Assembly (NCBI RefSeq): GCF_000003815.2
Contig: NC_049992.1
Span: forward strand, 12,158,826-12,222,825
From: Branchiostoma floridae
Taxonomy: Eukaryota; Chordata; Leptocardii; Amphioxiformes; Branchiostomatidae
Reading direction: 5' to 3'
DNA: 64,000 nucleotides
A program made the position numbers and the translations under genes. Shown in pieces: positions 44,663 to 55,800 of this stretch (its first letter is position 1; each line of letters starts with the position of its first letter). The notes under the pieces were generated by a model that saw only the letters and a list, made by a program, of their open reading frames with translations, did no database searches and was not told where the DNA came from.

Positions 44663-45644
44663 GGCGAGTAAGTTACTCCTGATACCTCACCGATCAAATA
44701 GACTTCATGATCATGTGATTTGGGGATCAGTAGCCTCGTTTTTCATTAACAGACAAGTCGGTATAGGTTATCTTACGGTCAATAAGAACGCTGACGTCAT
44801 GAATACAAATATTAATTTTTCAGAAACTAAAATTGTTGAATCGTTTTGTTGGTCTACTCGGATGGGTGTTGTTGGTCGCCTCTGTCTAACCTTAAGAAAC
44901 TCATACTAATCTAATAATTATAAAGTCGCTTTTTATGCCGGAGGTGTTTTTATGCCGGAGGTCAAGGAGTCAAACAATACGGAACAAGTACATGAAAGTC
45001 GTGGCGCCACAATATTTAATGATTATATCGTGTAACCATGGTCCCCGTCAATGTGTACGTGTGGAAGAGATATCGTACGTGTACCTAGCCTGCAAGGTAA
45101 GGGTATACGAATCACTAACTGATCATTAAATCTTGAATGTTGATTTCGATCAACCCCATACTTATTTTACGTTTATGGACTATAAAATGGGACAAAGTCA
45201 CGAGCATTTTAAATGTTTATTCATTTAAATTGCAACCAAGGAGGACTCTCAAACCATGTTGATTTTCAGGCAATTCCAAACAGCCCGTACAAAAGTGGGA
45301 TAGAGTCGAACAGAACCCCGGAAAATCAGATGTAGAAACTTATAAGTGCAGAATAAATGCACCTGATTATAGTATATTCCTTGTATAAATTCAAATTTGT
45401 TTAGAGTAAGTTTTGTGAACATAGTATAATTAATCCCCTAACAATTTTTTATAAGGATAATTTCTTTACAATAAAAGAATAGTACGGCGTAGTTGTTTAT
45501 TTTCATAACGTCCAAATCGATCGGACAAAATACCAGTGAGGAAACTATGTTCTTTGGCAGAAGCTAGCAATCTTATTGTGACTTTTTGTTGTTCTCATTT
45601 AAACCAATGTCAGAATATGCCATGGTGGAGTAGGTTGAATAAAT
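44663..45644. other. Spacer between the UGT and methyltransferase genes
   Basis: Contains the UGT 5' flank and the 3' flank of the methyltransferase, including TTTATT at 45496-45501 (AATAAA on the minus strand, about 145 bases past the methyltransferase stop, its likely polyadenylation signal). A 17-base unit ending ATGCCGGAGGT is repeated in tandem near 44933-44966. Nothing else is recognisable. Confidence 0.4.
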
Positions 45645-47405
45645 TCAGTTTTTCACACACAAAAAATGAACCTCCGCTTCACTGTCAGGAACCTCCAGGA
45701 CTTGTGGGTCAAAGCCCACTTCCTGCAGCATCTGCACAGCCGATTCCTGGCCCCACATAGCGCCAAGACCTTTCCCACCTAAGCACAGTGACACCGTCAT
45801 GCAGTAGAGGAGGCTGAAGCCATACAGCGCGGGGCCGGCGGGGTTGTCCATGTTGTCTGCTAACTCGGCGTGCCCCTTGACGTCGACCATAGAGAAGCGC
45901 CCTCCAGGCTTCACCATGCGGCGGGCTTCCCGCAGAGCCAGGTCGGGGAATTCGAGGTCGTGGATGACATCCCAGACTATGACGTAGTCGAAGGAATCTG
46001 ACCACTCCACGGGCATCTTGGCCAGATCCTGGACTTGGAAGGTGACGTTAGCCAGATCCCGCTTTTTGCTTTCCTCCTCTGCCCATTGGATGGACTCCTC
46101 GCAGATGTCGGTCCCAATGAAGGTACTGTTAGGAAAGTGTTGGGCCAGTATCAGAGTCATGATGCCTCTGCCGCATGCCGCTTCATGGACCCTGATACCC
46201 AACTCTGGTTGGAGTAAGAATATGGATAGAAATCATAAGACTTTATTGATACAAAGCAAAGATGAAGTGTTCTCTTGCAAATCGCACAGAAAGAATAGGA
46301 AGATCTAGGAAGCATACCAAGTGGACGAACACTTACAGAGTCCTTTGCATATTTTCATACCAAACCCGTTTCTCAGCTAGATCTTCCAATAGTCCCGGGA
46401 TTGTCGGTAGAAACTTGCCAACTAGGTCAGTCTCGTGTTCATACTGCCTCATTCTCCCAAGCCACCCCTGGAAATCGGGGTAGGCTGAATATGGCACACC
46501 TATGTAGGACAAAAACGTTCGGAATATGTATGATCTGATTCGTAAGGTAAATCATTCATTCAGGACATTGGCTTGATATAATCTCATACTAACCCTTTGG
46601 CCCATCCGCCTTGAAGCACTCAGCCACGTCACCGGTAACCATAGCCAGCTGCCTCATGAACTCAGACATGTTCCCCAAACTTCCTCTTCCTGCGTCCGGT
46701 AACAGGACATTATGCCTGTGTGGGGGGAGAAAGCAGGTCTTCTCCTCCTTGTCGTAATCCACAATCCGGGCAGTCACCATGATGGCAAGCCACTCACGGA
46801 CGTATCTAACGATAAACAATGGGAGATGTGGGATCATGCGCCTTTTGTCCATACCAAAATATGAACGTTTGTGACTTTCTGAGGTACACATGGGTACACA
46901 TCCCGGATAAAACTTTGGTTGGTAAACTTACACCATATTTTTTCTGACAGCAGCTTAATCTGCTATAAAAAAAATCAAGACCATAGCATGCATATCCAAG
47001 TTTTAAAAAAAACTAGCTGTACCAAGAAAGCCGCCAGGGGGTCCAAGATCAAGCTTGAGCTTCGTCTTCCCAAGACCTACCCACCTAAAAAGTTTGTTTA
47101 TAATAAATACAGACTGACAGACACAAAGACAGAGACATCAAAGATCATTAAAAACAATACCTCTACACATAGGCATGAATACCCCCTCCCACTGAACAAA
47201 AGCCACTTTCTCACCTTTCCTTCAAGTTTGTCGCCTCCGCTATCTGCACGGCTGTCCTCGGACCGTCCAGTCCTGAGAGGTGAATGAAGAGACCCGTGCG
47301 AACTCCGATCGACATTGCTAAGGTCACGTATCCAGACGAGACAGTTGTTGACATCCTCAGAGCGAACTCCTCTGCCGTTTCCGTTGTAGTTTGCCCATCC
47401 GCCAT
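45645..47405 (-). CDS. SAM-dependent class I methyltransferase
   Basis: Four exons: 47215-47405 (ATG at 47403-47405), 46594-46805, 46366-46499 and 45645-46202 (TGA at 45645-47). Total 1,095 bases, 364 residues. The N-terminal part (EFALRMSTTVSSGYVTLAMS, IGVRTGLF, then YVREWLAIMVTARIVDYD) is the helical/winged-helix segment of a family I know from Rv2258c-like and O-methyltransferase-like proteins. The C-terminal Rossmann part has motif I HEAACGRG, motif II FIGTDICEESIQWA, the DSFDYVIVWDVIHDL stretch and VKPGGRFSMVDVKG. Motif I is unusual (EAACG instead of D-V-G-C-G). The exon 3/4 junction (CGG|GTTTGG to CAGAG|TTG) is my best in-frame join; a stronger GTAAGT donor lies 36 bases further but gives the wrong phase. 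The substrate is unknown; small molecules are likely. Confidence 0.8.
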
Positions 47406-48110
47406 GTTGCCGTCTCTGATCTTTGAACCGAGATTGGCGAGAAAAGGCTCCACGCCTAGGATGCAAACTGTACTTTAATGTGTATACTTGGACTTATCAT
47501 TCAGTTTACTAGGCCAATTTCTGCTATTTTTCCCAGCAGCAACCGGGGAATAAACTTGGGAGGTGAAATATGGAGAAGTACCGTTGCAGACCAAAAAAGA
47601 TCTAGATTTTAAGACCTACGCAAATATATCATAAAGAATAACAACAAATCATAAAAGTGATCATAAAAGTGATCTAACCCATTAAATGACGTGGAAATTT
47701 GATTAATCTCCGATGTACCACAAAACATTTTACACCCATTTTGATATCTCCCAACAGTTTGCCAGGGCTTTTCTTGAACAACGAGAGGTTTAATATTTAA
47801 CCTCCTTGTTTTGAACGAATCTTATTTCAAGTTTTTTTTTGGTTTGTTTGTTTTTGGTCACAAACAGGAAAGGAGAACAAATCACTCCAGTAGGAAAACG
47901 TATGGAACCCAGCAAATCACTCCAGTAGGAAAACGTATGAAACCCAGCAAAAGACTCTCTAAAACATGCTGTAGCCTTTTTGGAGACCCAGTACGTTGTG
48001 ACATGGTACATGTTGTACAGCGCACCGTCGCTGCCAACCACCTACAGTTCTGGCTAGTATTGACGGGTGGCGCTTTTATGGATCAATCTGCTGCGTAACC
48101 TTTGACCCAA
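47406..48110. other. Divergent promoter region between methyltransferase and RPP25
   Basis: The two genes are head to head, about 0.7-0.8 kb apart, so this region should hold both promoters. A 35-base unit with core CACTCCAGTAGGAAAACG is directly repeated at 47878-47912 and 47913-47947. No TATA box is obvious. The methyltransferase frame is open some 16 codons upstream of its ATG, with CTAG before it, so an upstream exon is possible. Confidence 0.35.
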
Positions 48111-48121
48111 CAAGATGGCGG
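48111..48121 (+). promoter_or_regulatory. YY1-like site and upstream ORF in the RPP25 leader
   Basis: CAAGATGGCGG matches the YY1 consensus often found near transcription starts of housekeeping genes. If transcription starts upstream, its ATG (48115) opens an 18-codon ORF ending at TGA 48169-48171, before the real RPP25 start, and could lower translation. Confidence 0.35.
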
Positions 48122-48232
48122 TCCGATCGAGCAAGTTCACCAAAAAAGCAACAAAATATTCATTTTTCTGACATATAACGTGTTTTATCTCAGTCATAAG
48201 ATCAGCAGAGGATCGATAGTGAGACGCCGACA

Positions 48233-51200
48233 AGTACGTAACTAATCTACTTTTTCAGGTTACATTCTAAACATTGTTAATGAGATAAGAGGTCCCAGAA
48301 GAACTGGGTGGGTGGTGATTTTTTATCTTCAATTTTTTAAGAGTTATTGTAACGTTAGAACGGTTTATTACTTCATGAGTAACTAGTCAGCACAGCTAAA
48401 AACAAAAGCCGTATCAAGATGAAGATGTTTAGCAGCACATGCTCACGAGGCAGTGACGATTATACACACGTGTACGGTGAGAAAGGTGTAACGTTAGAGG
48501 GGTGAAGAGGCCGGATTTTATATGAACCAGCACCAAGAGGCCACGTCTAGCGAAATGAAAGACGTAAAACGAGACCAACAACAGCAATATTTTATCCCAT
48601 GCATCCGTCCCTTTTGGATTTTATCTTAGTGCCCCGACCCCCTTCTAATTCCACCCAAGTGCCCCGACCCCCTTATGATGTCATCCAAATGCCTTGAGCC
48701 CCTTTTGATTTCATCTGAGTTCCGTTGCATCTACCTCCTAATTTTTCATACGAGTACCTTAATCCCCTCTGAATTTTTAATCCTTTTTGCCATGACCTTT
48801 GATACAATAAAGCAGCATAGAAAGATCCAAATCCAGATTTCCTTGACCAGGTGACATTATAGAAAACTCTTTCTTGACCCCCTATTGTAGAAAATATCCA
48901 AATCCAGAATTTACATAACCTCCCTATTGTAAAATTCAACCTCTTTAAGCCCCCTCCACATTCATTTTTTTGAGTGGCCCAATAGAAGTCCATATTCAAT
49001 TATACACCAAGGCAGGGAGTCTACTAGTACCCGACTCACAGCTCCTGTAGGGTGAATTCTCGTAATCAGTGAGTCAAAAAATATTTTATATGACTGTTTT
49101 CAGTGGAGAATTATGAGAAGGGGGAGGTGGTAGCAGTCCCTGATGACACCCCCACACCCTGGGGAGACGATGTTCTAGAGATGAAGGTCCAGCACGGCAG
49201 CAAAGTACGGAACCTCATGGGGTTTGCTGTCAGGAAGTTCAAGGTAAGAGTCTGAAGAACTTTACAGACAATTTTCCTTGTGTGATTGTCTTGCCCTGCA
49301 GACTATGATACATTGGTAAAAGAAACATGAACTTTACCTCCAAGTATTACGCTTTTTAAAAAGATACTAAAGAAATCTTTATCTGCAACTGTCAGTTTCA
49401 CATGTAATGGTACGCGGAGTGGACTACTGCAAATGCCATGTTTGTTTTACTGTTCATTTACAAACAAACTTTAAGAAACTGGCTTGTGGCTTTGATAATA
49501 TTGCTTGTGATATCTACATCTAATTGTAAGCCACTGCTGCTGCAGAAACTATTTTCTATAGACACAGATCAAACAACTAATCTATCACATAGCAGTCTCT
49601 TTTAAGACTGATTAACATGTAAAAACGTGTTGTAATCAGAGGGTGTTTGGCAGGCCAAGCAAGGTCTACAACTAGCATGATGTTTGTGCTAGTGAACAGT
49701 TCCTTCAACTATGTATTTGTGTCTTTATTGCCTCAGGATGAGACAGTTAGACAAATTGTGTGGTCAGGTTCAGACAAGGCTGTCTCCAAGACTGTCACTT
49801 GTGCAGAGATACTCAAGAGGAAGTTCAAGGTCAGCACAGACAACTCTCTCTCCATCCTTTTTATTCACAGTGTCTCACTATCCAATGCTTCAAATATCGT
49901 ACAATCTATAATCATCAAAAATGAAGCTTAAAAAACTTACTGAGAATGGAATCTATTTGGGACGGACAAAAGAACAGTGGATAACAAATGATGAGTAGGA
50001 GACTCACCCCTTTTGTATACATGTTGTTGGGGCAGGTGGCCTGATGATCTTTATCTGTCAGTAAAGAGTAGTTGAGTGGAGTATTTTCTATGTAGATATC
50101 CCATGTATATGGATCTTGGTCCTAAGCTATCATACCATTTGAGAAATCACAGTATGTAAATGGACAAACTGAGTGTAGTAGCTTACCAGGCGAATGTTAG
50201 GAATCTTTTATGAATTGCTGTTTCACCCCAAGTTTTGTTGTTGTTTCAGAACATACATCAAATAACCAAGATTAAATACAAAATGTGAGTACTGCATAGT
50301 GGTTGGAATCAACTGATTTGAAGTAATTGTGTATTTTCGTCTATTAAAATGATTAGCTTTTCTGCAAGTATTTGTATCTAACAGCAACTTTTCCAATATG
50401 TTCAAATTCAAATGGTATTTATTCTTAAAACTTCAGAGTTGAAGAGATCTGGGAGCCTAAGATGGAAGGTCTTGACAGGTAGGTATATAATTATTCCTGT
50501 TATTATACTTGTCACTTCAACAAACTGGAAACTGCTTTGAGACAAGCACATAATTGCATACATTACATCATATTTTGATCTGAGCCATCTGAGACAACTT
50601 TAGATAGGACTTTACTCCTAAGGTGTTTCTTTTAACAGAATGTAAGTTTCTTCCTTGTTTGTCCTTAGGTTGAAGGTGAAGAGACAAATTCCTGCCATCT
50701 CCATTCTTCTGTCAAAAGATGCCGTGGACAAAGATGATCAAGGGTAGGTCAGGTCTGGGTTTATTGGTCAAAGGCTGTAATGTTACTATAACATTATTAA
50801 TGTGTGTCAGTGAAGAGAGTTTAAGGAATGATTCCATTTTTGTCCAAGGAACTAGACAGACTAAGGCCTAGGTATGGCCAGATAGCTTTTGGAAACAAAA
50901 AATATGAAGATCGCATCAAGACACACAGAACGTTTAAAAAATTAGTCAGGAGCATGTTGTGTGTATTCCTTGGTAAACGCTTTTATTTTTTGCTTTCGCA
51001 AGCGTCCCCGCCAGGCCCCATTTCAGAAATTGGACCTAAAGCCTAATAGATGAAATCAAAGACCCCCCCCCCCCCAAGGAATCATTGAAAACCAACAGTA
51101 TATGATGGCGAAAAGTCTGTCTTTCAATCATGTGTCTTGTTTCTCCAGTTACCAGGCTCCTGGAACCTACGACTCTCTGTGGAACCCTGCATCTCAACAA

Positions 51201-51371
51201 CCCAGGGCCAAACCTGGTAAAAAGAGGGGACCACCCAGTAATGCTAGAGGAGGGGGGCAGAAGTCTAAATCCCCCAAACCAGATGGAACTCCAAGTAACA
51301 AGAAACAAGGGGGGAGGGGGCAGAGGAAAGGGGGAGACAGACAGCAGGGAAAGGTACAAGACAGAGGGTAG
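48233..51371 (+). CDS. RPP25: Ribonuclease P/MRP subunit p25 (Alba family)
   Basis: Exons 48233 (last base of exon 1, the A of ATG), 49104-49243, 49737-49829, 50250-50284, 50437-50478, 50669-50743 and 51149-51371 (TAG). Total 609 bases, 202 residues. The protein starts MENYEKGEVV, like vertebrate RPP25 (MENF) and RPP25L (MEHY). It has the Alba fold motifs VLEMKVQHGSKVRNLMGFAV and RQIVWSGSDKAVSKTVTCAE then ILKRKFK, and a later PAISILLSKDAVDKDDQG followed by GYQAPG, as in both human paralogues. The last exon encodes a basic, Gly/Lys/Pro-rich tail. The product binds RNA in RNase P and MRP, for tRNA 5' processing and rRNA maturation. The A|TG start split is inferred: exon 2 begins TGGAGAAT after a good acceptor, and CAA|GTACGT at 48231-48239 supplies the A with a good Kozak context. 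Confidence 0.9.
48629..48960. repeat. Degenerate tandem repeat in RPP25 intron 1
   Basis: Repeated GTGCCCCGACCCCCTT units of 30-36 bases that decay toward the right into CCCCCTATTGTA and similar copies. Noncoding. Confidence 0.5.
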
Positions 51372-51607
51372 TACGAGACTTAGTCATGTATAAATTGATA
51401 TTGCAACATAAATGTATAAATGGTACATCTGCATCTGTACATAGACATCATGGTTACCAAAACATGTCGCAAACTACAAAGTAAGTAGATGCTATGCAGA
51501 TGTTCAATGCATTTTTGTTTGTTATCCAGGAGTTATTCTGTTGTAATCTAGAGTGATGCATTATGGTTTCCATTCTACTTTATGTCTCATCTCTCCATTG
51601 AAATAAC

Positions 51608-51613
51608 AATAAA
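51608..51613 (+). terminator. Probable polyadenylation signal of RPP25
   Basis: AATAAA 237 bases after the RPP25 stop codon, the first canonical hexamer on this strand downstream. Confidence 0.45.
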
Positions 51614-52878
51614 ACAATTTATAAGAATTATTGGTATAATAGTATGCTTATTTCATACCAGTGACAAATTCACATTTAGTACCATCATCCCATCAAAAGC
51701 CTTGATTTTGAGTATGAAAACATTACTGATATATATGTGTCCATATTATGAGGTTATAGTGGTATTTAATGGTCTATGCCCTTCATAGAAAGGCCACTAC
51801 AAGTATTAGTTTATTGCTAGTGAGAACACCTTTGTATCAAGTGTCTATTAAAATACTACAGAGGTACATGCATAATGCTCTAGTCTATACAATGTCCAGT
51901 TATTGAGTAGTAAGATGAGGAAAAGGAAAGAGTTTGAAAACATTCTTTTTATATATTTTAGAACAAACATAGCAATGAATCACTTATGTGTTGTCACATG
52001 CACTTATCCACTGCACGTGACAACACATCGCTCCTTGTACCCTTACATAAACATAGGCTTGAACTTTGTAGCCTGTAATTTAAGGCGTGACATTGACCTC
52101 CAAGCCAGCTAACTCTACTTAATTTAGTCTTTAATCCTCCCATGAAGTCCATGACTGCCCCTTGAACACCGTCACAAGCCTTGATAGCAGTCTTTGTAAA
52201 TGTTTTACAACATTTGTCTTGTTCTTGAATACGTTTGCCCACAATATACTGGACCCATTGTCGACATCATGCCAGAGTCTCGTAGCAACACTAGGATTTA
52301 TGTCTGCCCTAGCGCGAGGAAGTTGGACTTTGAAACCTGAATCTGCAGTTTTCAACACTTAAACCTTCGACTATCAAATTCTTACATTTCAACTATCAAA
52401 GTATCGCTATTTTAGATTTTAAACTTTAGAATTGGTGAAAATGACTGTTTACTATGATTGATGACTGATAATGACTTTCACAGATTAGGTTTATTGTTCC
52501 GGACTAGTCTATGCAAAATGCAAATGTTACTGCCTGTTGACTTGATATTGGGACAGTAACATTTGCAACAAGTGTAAACTTTTGCAGCGCTCTCTCTTTG
52601 ACATTTCCTCAAACATTTCCTCAAACTTTTGCCAGTACAAGTTGCCTCTATTGTCATGAAAGCTTGAAGTTCTGTAGACAAAGGGTGAGTGACCTTTCAT
52701 AAAGGCTAAACACGCCACACCTTTCATTTGTGACATATCACGTGATCCGTAGTCGTAGTATCATTGGTTGAAATGTTAAAACGCCCCTTTATGCAAACTG
52801 TACGTGTTTCGCGCGACGTGCCATTTTTACTTCGGACTGCCCTCAACCTACGACGCTTAAGAGCCATTTTCCTCCAAG
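51614..52878. other. Spacer between RPP25 and the sugar transporter
   Basis: Intergenic or untranslated sequence with the promoter of the transporter near 52750-52878. Short open frames on both strands at 51994-52362 have no recognisable domain. A 15-base CATTTCCTCAAA unit is repeated in tandem near 52601-52628. Nothing else stands out. Confidence 0.35.
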
Positions 52879-55800
52879 ATGTCGAAAACTACAAATGGGA
52901 AAATGCAGAATGGCGGTCCTAAAGCGGACTTACAAAGTACTGACGGGGTAAGTACAATAGTTTCTACATAGACACGAATTTTAACTTAATAGCCGTTCTG
53001 CAAAGTGGTAAAATAATGCTGGGTAATTATCACCAAAGTGGGTGTGAATTCTAACATTGACGTCGTCTTAAATTTACCCTTCTGTGTGTAGCTCGCGCCT
53101 TACAATGACAGTAAATCATCTATTAACGTCTACAGATACCCGATATATTGTACTATTCCATCAATTTCACAACCAACAAAATGCACGCACTTAAACTATC
53201 CGACCGAATCCATTTTGCTAGACATGCTCGGATCTCGACAAAATCATTTCATGGTTGAATTTGTCGGAAACGTTGCAATACTTTCTTTTCTGGCCACATA
53301 CGGCAAGTTATCGATTAGGTTTCAGTGAAAAAAGACAAACATGAGAAGTCTGGAAGCACGGACTTGTCCCCGCAACTGTAGATCACATTCCGCCCTGACG
53401 AAGCGTGATAAAGCTGAATTCATGGAGCCAGTTCCTAGATCAAACCAGAAACAAATGTCTACCCACGTTAAAATCATGTTACCCAGTTCAAGTGAACTTC
53501 AAAGTCCATAGCATGTTCAGAAAACATTACCCATCTTTTCCCTCTCAGTGACGACCGACCCCGACTCAACTGTCCTTCCGTACGGACAACTAAGTTGACA
53601 TGCAGATGTTAATCCTATTGTCACATTTATGCGACTTAAGTAATGTCGTGTTTTTGCATAAATTGCACAGATAGTTGCCCCCATCTCGTGTTAAACACTC
53701 AGGTTCAGCTAAAAAATCACAAGTTGTGACCCTTGGGTGGCTGCTGAAAGGTCGCGGCAGTAGCGTCGGGGGCAAATGTTACTCATCAACCAAGAACAAA
53801 CGAACCAGTGTGCGGTTTGTACTGCTTCAACATTTACGCCCTGATAAGCAGAACTACTGCTGCCTACTCCGATATCTACCAAACATTCTAAAGAGCCAAT
53901 TAGGGCTTTTAACACTGCGCAGACAGAACTGGCGTTCATCATGCCAGTAGTTTTTCAGCATGAAGGAAGATGCTATGGCAATCAAAGAATGTAGTATTGT
54001 TAGGGGGCCACACCCGGATGCCTGTCCTGTGTTGATATCACGGGACCCAATATATTTGATGACCTGTCAGACCATACTGTCCCATCCGGTGGGTCGACTT
54101 GTTGCTACTCGACTGGACTTCAGACAAGACAAAGAAAGAAACGATGATGTGTTCAATGATTCTTACTGAGATGTTCAATACAAGTCAAGTCTGGATACAG
54201 TTTCGTTGATTGATAATGCATCAAAGGTTCCATGGACAGACCCATCATGACACACTAAACAGAAGCAGTAGTCATCTACGGCCTAAGTGTATGATGCCGT
54301 TTCTCTACCCTAAGACTATATATGTAATAAATACAAACTTTGGTGCTCCCCAAGTTACACATTCATATGGGACCCTTACAAGGCTCTTACATAACATTTC
54401 TGGGATGACACAGAACACAGGGCATGACCCAGCCGCTATCTTGTCCTGCTGGCACATCTATTGTATGATTCCAGCCCTGGACATATAACGTTACATTAAG
54501 GGAGTAAGTGACATTTGATATTTTGTAAATCCGACTCATCGCTTTGACAAGAGTTGTTCTAAATACTGTACACCGCTTTTGCCACCACGCGACATCACAC
54601 AAACATGCATTTATGACTCCATAGTCAAATAGGAATCGCCCGAGTCGCGCCCATCGCACGCTTATTATCTAAATATACCTAATAAAACTATCAAAATTGA
54701 TACTTAGCATCATTTTGACACCCAATGAATGTATTTACTATTTGAATTCTGTACACTAGTGCATCAGTACATATGTCCATTGTACATTTAAGGTCTCATT
54801 GCAAAATATATACATGACAAAAATCGACTTTCTACTCCACTACTTTGCTATCGAAAGAGAATCTTCAGTCCGGGTTGTGACCATTTTGTTTTGTTTTCCC
54901 AGCGCATGACGTTCCTGTTGTTCCTGTCTGTGTTCATCTCTGTGTTCGGATCGCCGTTCCAGTATGGCTACAGCACCAGCGTGGTCAACGCGCCTGCAGA
55001 GGTAAGAATTATCAAGTCTAGTTAAACTGACTTAAGACACACTTTTTCTTGGTCTCTGAGGTGTTTTCTTCAATATTGTGATAGCGATATGGTAATGATG
55101 GGCCACACGGGAAAATATCGAAGATTTATCATTATTATGAAAATACGTATACAGTTTTAGGACTATTGGATATTGCGACAAGTCTGTGAGATGCAAAATG
55201 TCCTGTGGAACCTGCGTGCTAACGATGACTCTACAAATATTTCGAACTGTTTAAACACACAGCGGAAAGCACCTTACGTTCACGATAGCAACCTTCGAAG
55301 GCTAATATTATCATGACGTTTTTACGTCATCGGACACACACCAGACTTCCCGCTGCGCAAACCAAAATGATACGCCACGCCTACGTGACATATCCGGCTG
55401 ATAATACGCTATGTATATATCACATATGTATGATTTGGTGGAGACACTATGAGATGTTGCATATGTGAAAGTTAGACGAACAGTTGACAATGTTCACAAA
55501 CACAAGTTGATTTGTTAATGTTCAAATCACCCTAATCGCTTCGGTTGATAATGAAGGCCTGTCTTTTCAAAACAACAAGGTTTTACTTGGGAAGTGGTTT
55601 GCAGTTGTTGAGTACACGCACCACAACACGCCCACTGTACACCCGTTTGCCATTTAACTCATTAACGGTGTAATAGGTCCTGACAAGGATGTTTGCCCTT
55701 CTCTCAATGGCAGTGGACACAGGCTTTGTGTTTTTAGAAAGAGAGAGAAAGGCCCAGTCCACAGAATATTTATCACGAAGGTCACCTGTAAGGATAAAGA

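Noticed and set aside
45709-46005. 98-codon Arg-rich minus-strand frame inside the methyltransferase exon
   Set aside because: It is a frame-shifted shadow of the GC-rich last methyltransferase exon.
54387-54659. 90-codon minus-strand frame in transporter intron 1
   Set aside because: No homology that I recognise and no splice or regulatory support.
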